Source: Actinomycetes bacterium
GTDB taxonomy: Bacteria > Actinomycetota > Actinomycetes > Streptosporangiales > Streptosporangiaceae
Assembly (NCBI GenBank): GCA_025964635.1
Contig: JAOPYP010000112.1
Location: forward strand, 1 to 5,449
Length of the DNA: 5,449 nt
Direction of reading: 5' to 3'
This document shows, one piece after another, positions 1 to 3,964 of this stretch. The notes below the pieces were generated by a model. It did no database searches. It was not told the DNA's origin and saw only the letters and a list, made by a program, of their open reading frames with translations. The stretch's first letter is position 1. Each line of letters starts with the position of its first letter. A program made the translations under genes and the position numbers.

Positions 1-2
1 GG

Positions 3-377
3 CTAGCGGTAGCGGAAACCGTCCAGGAAGCGGCGGAAGACCCCGCCTTCGCGGGGCAGTGACGCGGCCGCCGGCGGTGAGGCCGCGCGCTGGCGCGCGA
101 TCGGCTGGTCGTAGTCGGTCCGGGCGATGGCGTCGACGACCTGCTCCTCGTCGAAGTCCTCGGACCCCTCGATCTGGGGCACGTAGCCGACCAGCATCCC
201 GTCCCGCATCACCTGCGCCTCGAGGCCGGCGGTGCCGTCGGTGTCCCACTCAGCCTGGCGGCCGCCGTGCAGTGACACGCGCACGCCGTACTGGTCCACG
301 CTCGCCTTGGCCAGGTGAGCATCGATGCCACGGTCGCGCAGAGCATCGGCCACGCGCCGGGCCCGGTTCTCGTCCAT
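3..377 (-). CDS. Unrecognised 124-residue protein
   Basis: This is a complete frame from ATG (375-377) to TAG (3-5). I do not recognise the family. Residues 1-100 look like a soluble alpha/beta domain. It has an amphipathic N-terminal helix (MDENRARRVADALRDRGI), a strand-rich middle (YGVRVSLHGG, AEWDTDG, GMLVGYVPQI) and an acidic helix (EDFDEEQVVDAIART). A short Ala/Pro linker follows, then a basic aromatic C-terminal tail (GVFRRFLDGFRYR). There is no signal peptide, membrane segment or metal-binding cluster, so it is probably cytoplasmic. No purine-rich ribosome-binding site precedes the ATG. Instead a TACATT -10 hexamer sits six bases upstream, suggesting a leaderless mRNA. It is transcribed divergently from the 584-1811 unit. 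Coding is supported by the amino-acid composition and the G/C third positions. Function is unknown. Confidence 0.72.
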   Translation of the reverse strand: MDENRARRVADALRDRGIDAHLAKASVDQYGVRVSLHGGRQAEWDTDGTAGLEAQVMRDGMLVGYVPQIEGSEDFDEEQVVDAIARTDYDQPIARQRAASPPAAASLPREGGVFRRFLDGFRYR

Positions 378-383
378 GCCCAG

Positions 384-389
384 AATGTA
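384..389 (-). promoter_or_regulatory. Leaderless-type -10 element of the 3-377 gene
   Basis: Read on the minus strand, TACATT matches the actinobacterial TANNNT -10 pattern. It is separated from the ATG by CTGGGC (6 bases), so transcription would start at or next to the A of the ATG. No convincing -35 element is seen 16-18 bases further upstream. This is inferred from spacing only. Confidence 0.4.
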
Positions 390-547
390 GCCGGGAGTTC
401 GGTATGCACGGGTCCATGCCGCTCCGCGGCGCAGGCCGCACGTAACCTCACAACGTGAACCTGGCCGGGTCGTGGGAAGAGCATGCCGGCGCTGAGCCCG
501 GCCCGGGGTGACGGCGCGGGCTCTGGCCGGACACGGCCGGGTGTGCC

Positions 548-553
548 TATCGT
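548..553 (+). promoter_or_regulatory. Possible -10 element of the 584-1811 unit
   Basis: TATCGT fits TANNNT and lies 30 bases upstream of the GTG at 584. It would give a short leader that still contains the AGGGG ribosome-binding site (573-577). The -35 position is only GC-rich, with no good TTGACA match. A 7-bp stem (GAGCCCG 494-500, CGGGCTC 517-523, 16-base loop) lies just upstream and is of unknown relevance. The rest of the 378-583 gap shows no gene. Confidence 0.3.
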
Positions 554-583
554 GGCAGCACCACCGGCCGACAGGGGTTCACC

Positions 584-841
584 GTGCTGCATGAGCTGGA
601 CTACGACGACAGCGACGCGCCCGCGATCGGCCTGGTTCCGCCTGGTGTGACGTGGGACGACGTGTACGACCACATCAAGATCGCCCACCATCCGCTGCTG
701 GTCGCGCTGGATGACGGCGCGGACCACGCCGGCGCCTACTGGGACGGCACCAAGATGATCGTGGCCGAGGACCTGGGACCGGACGAGGACGAGGCGGTCG
801 CCGAGTTCCGGGAGCTCCTCCGCGAACGCGGCGAGCACTAG
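584..841 (+). CDS. Unrecognised acidic 85-residue protein
   Basis: The frame starts at GTG 584, six bases after a good AGGGG ribosome-binding site (573-577), and ends at TAG 839-841. The protein is strongly acidic. The N-terminus carries an ELDYDDSD run. A middle segment (VTWDDVYDHIKIAHHPLLVAL) looks like a helix followed by a strand. The C-terminus (GPDEDEAVAEFRELLRERGEH) is a charged helix. There is no signal peptide, transmembrane segment or cysteine, so a small soluble cytoplasmic protein is expected. I do not recognise a family. It is the first gene of a rightward series: the next candidate start (855) is 13 bases after its stop, and the beta-helix gene begins at 959. Co-transcription is inferred from this spacing. 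An adaptor role or a DNA-mimic-like role is conceivable from the charge, but nothing in the sequence shows it. Confidence 0.72.
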   Translation: MLHELDYDDSDAPAIGLVPPGVTWDDVYDHIKIAHHPLLVALDDGADHAGAYWDGTKMIVAEDLGPDEDEAVAEFRELLRERGEH

Positions 842-854
842 CCCGGGGAGCGTG

Positions 855-965
855 ATGACGGATCCGGGTGGGCCGGCCGAGGTGCTGTCCGGCCCCGCGG
901 ACGGAGGACTGCGGTGGGTCGTGGTCGCGCCCGGCGCCGACCATGATGGCCTGACGGCATGCTGA
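855..965 (+). CDS. Possible 36-residue ORF coupled to the beta-helix gene, perhaps a gene remnant
   Basis: ATG 855 (or GTG 852) follows a purine-rich GGGGAG (845-850) and runs to TGA 963-965, giving a peptide that begins MTDPGGPAEVLSG. The middle (GGLRWVVVAPG) reads like one beta strand of a larger domain. The peptide ends abruptly, which suggests either a real small protein or the 5' stump of a longer gene. Its stop overlaps the ATG of the following gene (ATG 959, TGA 963). That following gene has no ribosome-binding site of its own, so translation of this ORF would supply ribosomes by coupling. Codon use is G/C at third positions like its neighbours. I do not recognise it, and coding is uncertain. 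Confidence 0.35.
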   Translation: MTDPGGPAEVLSGPADGGLRWVVVAPGADHDGLTAC

Positions 966-1588
966 TCGAGCACCGGGGCGCGGCCCCGCACGTCCACCCC
1001 AGCGCCTACGTGGCGCCCACCGCCGTCCTGTGCGGCGCGGTCCGCATCGGGCCGGAGGCGCGGATCCTGTTCGGGGCGGTGCTGACCGCCGAGGACGGCG
1101 AGATCCAGGTCGGCGCGCGGAGCGTGGTGATGGAGAACGCCGTGCTGCGCGGCCGGGCCCGGCATCCGCTGATCATCGGCGATAACGTCCTGGTCGGGCC
1201 GCACGCCCACCTCAACGGGGCGCAGGTCGGCGAGGGCTGCTTCCTGGCCACCGGGGCGGCGCTGTTCCCCGGCTGCGTGCTGGGCCCGGGCAGTGAGGTC
1301 CGGATCCACGGTGTGGTCCAGGTCAACACGGCCCTGCCTGCCGGGAGCACGGTGCCGATCGGCTGGGTCGCGGTCGGGGACCCGGCCCAGATCTACCCGC
1401 CCGGCCAGCACGACCAGATCTGGGCCGTGCAGGAGGGACTCGACTTCCCGGGCACGGTGTACGGCGTGTCCCGTGGCACCCCGGCATCCGAGCGGATGGC
1501 CAGGCAGGCGAACTGGTTTTCGGCCCATCGCGATGACCGGCTGCTCGACGGAGGAATGCCCGGCGGAAACGGGGGAAGTGCTTCCTGA
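959..1588 (+). CDS. Gamma-carbonic-anhydrase-like left-handed beta-helix protein, canonical zinc ligands replaced
   Basis: This 209-residue protein has hexapeptide-repeat spacing from about residue 13 to 142 (for example IGPEARI, IQVGARS, IIGDNVLVG, VGEGCF). That pattern is the left-handed beta-helix of gamma-class carbonic anhydrases and their relatives (Cam, YrdA, PaaY), which act as trimers. In those enzymes zinc is held by three histidines, one in a DxxVxH strand and two in GHxAxxHG. By my alignment the matching positions here are Arg64, Pro81 and Asn86. Nearby histidines are present at 69, 82 and 84 (GPHAHLNG). Carbonate dehydratase activity is therefore doubtful, and a shifted metal site or a binding role is possible. 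A C-terminal extension (about 143-209, including WVAVGDPAQIYPP and FPGTVYGVSR) is longer than in minimal family members. The start is fixed by an in-frame stop at 944-946. It lacks a ribosome-binding site and probably depends on coupling to the ORF at 855-965. The DUF3072 gene follows after 25 bases. Confidence 0.85.
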   Translation: MLIEHRGAAPHVHPSAYVAPTAVLCGAVRIGPEARILFGAVLTAEDGEIQVGARSVVMENAVLRGRARHPLIIGDNVLVGPHAHLNGAQVGEGCFLATGAALFPGCVLGPGSEVRIHGVVQVNTALPAGSTVPIGWVAVGDPAQIYPPGQHDQIWAVQEGLDFPGTVYGVSRGTPASERMARQANWFSAHRDDRLLDGGMPGGNGGSAS

Positions 1589-1613
1589 CATCCGAAGCCA
1601 GGGAGAGTACGAG

Positions 1614-1811
1614 ATGACCGAGAATCCGGCCCAGAAGGATCCGGCCGAGTGGACGACCGGGGACGAACCGATGACGGCGGCCCAGGAGTCCTACCTGACC
1701 ACGCTGGCCCACGAGGCGGGCGAGGACGTGCCGGACAACCTCACCAAGGCCCGGGCCTCCGAGCTGATCGACAAGCTCCAGGGCCGCAGCGACCGGCTCA
1801 AGGGCAGCTGA
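1614..1811 (+). CDS. DUF3072 family protein
   Basis: This 65-residue protein starts at ATG 1614, seven bases after AGGGAGAG (1600-1606), and ends at TGA 1809-1811. The core from Met20 (MTAAQESYLTTLAHEAGEDV, then PDNLTKARASELIDKLQ) matches what I know of DUF3072. That is a short actinobacterial and proteobacterial domain with two predicted helices joined by a D/P turn. It is often found alone behind a disordered charged N-terminus, as here (residues 1-19). The biochemical function of the family is not known to me. The two-helix layout, with TKAxASELID as the second helix, resembles small nucleic-acid-binding or protein-binding helix pairs, but that is only an impression. It is the last gene of the rightward unit, 25 bases after the beta-helix gene. 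It overlaps the end of the convergent transporter gene by 14 bases. Confidence 0.85.
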   Translation: MTENPAQKDPAEWTTGDEPMTAAQESYLTTLAHEAGEDVPDNLTKARASELIDKLQGRSDRLKGS

Positions 1812-3084
1812 CCTGATCCGCCGCGGCGGCGCCGGCCTCCTCGGCCTGGGAGGCCGGCGCCGTGCTGGCGGAACGCCGGTGGGCCAGATGGCGGGTGAGC
1901 GCCGCGGCCGACGCGAGCGCGGTGAGCCCGGCGATGCCGCCCCAGCCGAACTCGCTGTAGGCCCGTATCCCGATCCAGGAGCCCGCGCTGCCGCCCAGGA
2001 ACGTGCAGGTCATATACGCGGTATTCCGGCGGGCCCGGGCTGACCCGGGCAGCCCGAAGATGCGGGCCTGGTTGGCGACCTGGCCGGACTGCACCGCCAC
2101 GTCGAGCAGCAGCATCCCGGCGCCGAGCAGGACCAGCGCGGCCGCCCCGTGCAGGGCGGGCACGGCCGCCAGCGCGAGGAGCGCGGCCGCGCCGAGGCCG
2201 CCGGCGAACGACACGAGGCTGATCCGGTCCGGGCCGACCCGGTCGATGCGCCGCCCGGCCACCGGCGTGACCAGCACGGCGCCCGCCCCGATCAGGGCGA
2301 ACACGCCGACCGCCTGGGTGGACAGGCCGTACGACGGCCCGGTCAGCAGCAGCGCGATCGACGTCCACGCCGCGCTGAACGTGCCGAACATCAGCGCCTG
2401 GTACGCGCACGACCGGCGCAGGTCCGGCTCGGCCCGCATCAGCCGGACCGGCGCGGCCAGCAGGGCCCCGTAGTGCTCCTGGCTCGGCGGGGAGCTCGCC
2501 GGGAGCGCCCGGGCCAGCACGACGGCCAGGACCAGCATGAGGACCGCGGCGACCAGGTACGGCGCCCTCCAGTCCAGCCACCCGCCCAGCGCACCAGAAA
2601 ACGTCCGGGCCAGCAGGATGCCGCCCAGCAGGCCGGACAGCAGGGTGCCGGTCACCGCGCCGCGGCGCCGCTCGGGGACCAGCCCGGCGGTCATCGGCAG
2701 CAGGATCTGCGGCACGATGGTGGTGATGCCCACCGCCGTGCCCGCCACCAGCAGGAACGCGAGGCTCGGTGCGGCCCCCGCGGCGACCAGGCTGGCGGCG
2801 GTGAGGATGATGAGGGTGACGATCAGCAGGCGCGGGCGCACCCGGTCGCCCAGCGGCACCAGCAGGTACAGCCCGGCCGCGTAGCCGAGCTGGGTGGTGG
2901 TGACGAGCAGCGCCGCCGCGGATGGCGTGGCGTGCAGGCTCCGGGCGATCAGCGGGCTCAGCGCCTGCGGGAAGTACACGTTGGCCACGCAGACGCCGCA
3001 GGCGATGGCGAAGACCAGGATCGCGGCGCGGGACAGGCTGGCGGGGGCTTTACGGGCAGGGTCGGTCGAAGGCGTCGGGGGCAC
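1798..3084 (-). CDS. MFS transporter, NepI/YgaY-like drug or metabolite exporter family
   Basis: This 428-residue integral membrane protein has about 12 hydrophobic segments (roughly 20-46, 56-78, 86-104, 107-133, 142-166, 173-194, 226-248, 256-276, 290-308, 312-332, 356-375, 380-397) and a longer central loop at 195-225. The first helix carries VANVYFPQALSPLIA (33-47), the marker of the NepI/YgaY-like MFS branch. GDRVRPR (79-85) is the MFS motif A between helices 2 and 3, with a second copy GRRIDRVGP (277-285). LDVAVQSGQVANQ (327-339), followed by ARxRxNTxYM, is also typical of this branch. The family couples proton uptake to export of drugs or metabolites. The substrate cannot be read from the sequence. 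GTG 3084 is chosen for the GGAAG (3092-3096) seven bases upstream. The charged, Ala-rich C-terminal tail (398-428) contains a terminator-like hairpin and overlaps the DUF3072 gene by 14 bases. A divergent CGNR regulator adjoins it, so regulated efflux is likely. Confidence 0.92.
   Translation of the reverse strand: MPPTPSTDPARKAPASLSRAAILVFAIACGVCVANVYFPQALSPLIARSLHATPSAAALLVTTTQLGYAAGLYLLVPLGDRVRPRLLIVTLIILTAASLVAAGAAPSLAFLLVAGTAVGITTIVPQILLPMTAGLVPERRRGAVTGTLLSGLLGGILLARTFSGALGGWLDWRAPYLVAAVLMLVLAVVLARALPASSPPSQEHYGALLAAPVRLMRAEPDLRRSCAYQALMFGTFSAAWTSIALLLTGPSYGLSTQAVGVFALIGAGAVLVTPVAGRRIDRVGPDRISLVSFAGGLGAAALLALAAVPALHGAAALVLLGAGMLLLDVAVQSGQVANQARIFGLPGSARARRNTAYMTCTFLGGSAGSWIGIRAYSEFGWGGIAGLTALASAAALTRHLAHRRSASTAPASQAEEAGAAAADQVSCP
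1827..1862 (+). terminator. GC-rich hairpin, probable terminator of the 584-1811 unit
   Basis: There is a perfect 14-bp stem (1827-1840 with 1849-1862; left arm CGGCGCCGGCCTCC) and an 8-base loop TCGGCCTG. It begins 15 bases after the DUF3072 stop. There is no T-tract, which is common for actinobacterial hairpin terminators. It lies inside the coding sequence of the convergent transporter gene and encodes part of that protein's Ala-rich tail (about residues 408-420). It would also fold in the transporter mRNA shortly before its stop codon. Terminator function is inferred from position and stability. Confidence 0.6.
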
Positions 3085-3111
3085 GTCTCAGCTTCCGGCT
3101 GGGGATCAGGG

Positions 3112-3133
3112 AGTAACCGTTAATGGGGTTACT
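3112..3133. promoter_or_regulatory. Inverted-repeat operator between the transporter and the CGNR regulator
   Basis: AGTAACC (3112-3118) and GGTTACT (3127-3133) form a perfect 7-bp inverted repeat around an 8-base spacer (GTTAATGG). Its centre-to-centre arm spacing is 15 bases, about one and a half helical turns. It sits in the short divergent gap, 28 bases from the transporter GTG and 31 bases from the regulator ATG. Its right arm overlaps the expected -35 position of the regulator promoter. A dimeric regulator binding here would affect both genes, and the adjacent CGNR protein is the obvious candidate. This is inferred from position and symmetry. Confidence 0.55.
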
Positions 3134-3150
3134 TCTCCGCAACGAGAACC

Positions 3151-3156
3151 TATCAT
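3151..3156 (+). promoter_or_regulatory. -10 element of the CGNR regulator gene (leaderless-type)
   Basis: TATCAT fits the TANNNT consensus and is followed by seven bases (GGGGCCT) before ATG 3164. Transcription would start at the ATG itself. The -35 window 16-17 bases upstream (GTTACTT, 3128-3134) coincides with the right arm of the operator repeat. No clear -10 was found on the opposite strand for the transporter. Confidence 0.5.
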
Positions 3157-3163
3157 GGGGCCT

Positions 3164-3778
3164 ATGACGTCCCCTGGCCGGCGCTGGGCGTGGTACGGCG
3201 GCCGGCCCAGCCTCGACTTCGTGAACACCCGCCGGAACCGGGAGGCCGGCCGGCGGGATGCGGCGGTGGAGTACCTGCGCGAGCCGGCTGATCTCGCGGC
3301 GTGGCTGCACGCGGCCGGGCTGGTCCCGGCCGGTTCAGGCGGGGCCAGGTTCCCGGTGGACGAGGAAACTCTGGCCGGGGCACTGGCCCTGCGCGAGGCC
3401 ATCGACGCCGCGGTCACCGCCACCGTGGCGGCGGGCAGTGTGCCAGTGAAAGCCGTTAGGTGCGTCAATGAATGGATCGCGGCCGGGCCGGAGCGGCCGG
3501 CCTTGCGCATCGACGCGGGGGTTCCGGTGCTGCGCGCTCCGCGGTCGGGTCGCACGCCGCGCGGGGCGCTCGCGCTGATCGCGGCCGATGCGGCGGAACT
3601 GCTCGGCACCGGGCTGCGGGAGCGGCTGCGGATCTGCCCCGGGGCGGGGTGCGGCGGCCGGTTCCTGGACGATTCGCCCGCGGGCCGGCGCCGCTGGTGC
3701 TCGATGGCCGTGTGCGGCAACCGGAGCAAGGCCGCCGCCCGCCGGCAGGCCGCGCACGCAGCCGCGGTCCGCCCCTGA
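3164..3778 (+). CDS. ABATE/CGNR zinc-finger transcriptional regulator
   Basis: This 204-residue cytoplasmic protein has two recognisable parts. Residues about 8-140 are an ABATE-type putative stress-sensing domain (WYGGRPSLDFVNT at the start, then REPADLAAWLHAAGL). Residues about 155-193 are a CGNR zinc finger with Cys158, Cys163, Cys179 and Cys184, the block SPAGRRRWCSMAVCGNR and a basic helix (SKAAARRQ) that would contact DNA. In this family the finger binds DNA and the N-terminal domain is thought to sense a ligand. It is divergent from the MFS exporter gene and probably controls that gene and itself through the repeat at 3112-3133. ATG 3164 is preferred because the -10 element is seven bases upstream. 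ATG 3155 in the same frame (MGPMTSP) is the alternative, with only a weak GAGAA (3144-3148) before it. The frame is open further upstream, but that part lies antisense to the transporter. A 186-base gap follows before the arabinofuranosidase gene. Confidence 0.92.
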   Translation: MTSPGRRWAWYGGRPSLDFVNTRRNREAGRRDAAVEYLREPADLAAWLHAAGLVPAGSGGARFPVDEETLAGALALREAIDAAVTATVAAGSVPVKAVRCVNEWIAAGPERPALRIDAGVPVLRAPRSGRTPRGALALIAADAAELLGTGLRERLRICPGAGCGGRFLDDSPAGRRRWCSMAVCGNRSKAAARRQAAHAAAVRP

Positions 3779-3869
3779 GGCGCTGCACTGGCCGGCCGGA
3801 TAAGCCGCGCGAGCCTCCGCGTGGCTGACCCCGCGCCGCCGGCCCTCCCCGCCCCGCGTCACCCCCGCC

Positions 3870-3907
3870 TGTTACCTCCCATCCGGGACCCCGGATGGGA
3901 GGTAACA
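3870..3907. repeat. Perfect 38-bp palindrome upstream of the arabinofuranosidase gene
   Basis: Arms of 18 bp (left TGTTACCTCCCATCCGGG at 3870-3887, right 3890-3907) flank the two-base centre AC. As RNA this gives a 17-bp stem with the four-base loop GACC. It starts 92 bases after the regulator stop and ends 57 bases before the GTG of the arabinofuranosidase gene. No T-tract follows. The right arm contains GGGAGG (3897-3902), five bases before an in-frame ATG at 3908, so the folded RNA would hide that possible ribosome-binding site. It could be a factor-independent terminator for the regulator, a regulator-binding site for the arabinofuranosidase operon, or a translation-control structure. The sequence alone does not decide. 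Confidence 0.8.
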
Positions 3908-3927
3908 ATGATCTTGTTTAGGTCACC

Positions 3928-3943
3928 CCGGCTGGGTAGCCGG
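3928..3943 (+). promoter_or_regulatory. Small leader hairpin before the arabinofuranosidase gene
   Basis: CCGGCT (3928-3933) pairs with AGCCGG (3938-3943) around loop GGGT, ending 11 bases before the ribosome-binding site. Its right arm overlaps a CCGGATG (3940-3946) that could instead pair with CATCCGG (3880-3886) in the left arm of the large palindrome, so the two folds compete. Functional meaning is speculative. Confidence 0.3.
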
Positions 3944-3954
3944 ATGCTTCAGAG

Positions 3955-3959
3955 AGGAG
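3955..3959 (+). promoter_or_regulatory. Ribosome-binding site fixing the GTG start of the arabinofuranosidase
   Basis: AGGAG within AGAGAGGAGA lies five bases before GTG 3965. It is the best Shine-Dalgarno match in the leader. It agrees with the protein, because the family's conserved N-terminus begins within a few residues of this start (ARIEIRTDRPVG). Confidence 0.7.
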
Positions 3960-3964
3960 ATGCG

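Noticed and set aside
439..457. CACGT-N9-ACGTG inverted repeat in the first intergenic region
   Set aside because: The arms are only 5 bp with a 9-base spacer and are far from the putative promoters. This is expected by chance in such DNA.
209..1591. Long open frame on the minus strand across the small-gene unit
   Set aside because: It lies antisense to three better-supported genes. Its protein is low-complexity, rich in Arg, Pro, Gly and Ala with no family motif, as is usual for shadow frames in GC-rich DNA.
2149..3123. Plus-strand frame rich in Gln, Arg and Gly opposite the transporter
   Set aside because: It is antisense to a clear 12-helix MFS protein, has no ribosome-binding site and has a repetitive composition.
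2894..3163. Upstream in-frame extension of the CGNR regulator
   Set aside because: The added residues lie antisense to the transporter's N-terminal coding region. The family N-terminus begins just after ATG 3164, where a -10 element fits.
3876..3901. Possible CebR/LacI-type operator in the palindrome
   Set aside because: The known CebR site is TGGGAG followed directly by CGCTCCCA. Here CTCCCA and TGGGAG are in the opposite order and 14 bases apart.
3112..3907. Shared operator motif between the regulator gap (GTAACC/GGTTAC) and the palindrome ends (GTTACC/GGTAAC)
   Set aside because: They look alike but are different hexamers, not the same sequence on either strand, so no common regulator can be claimed.
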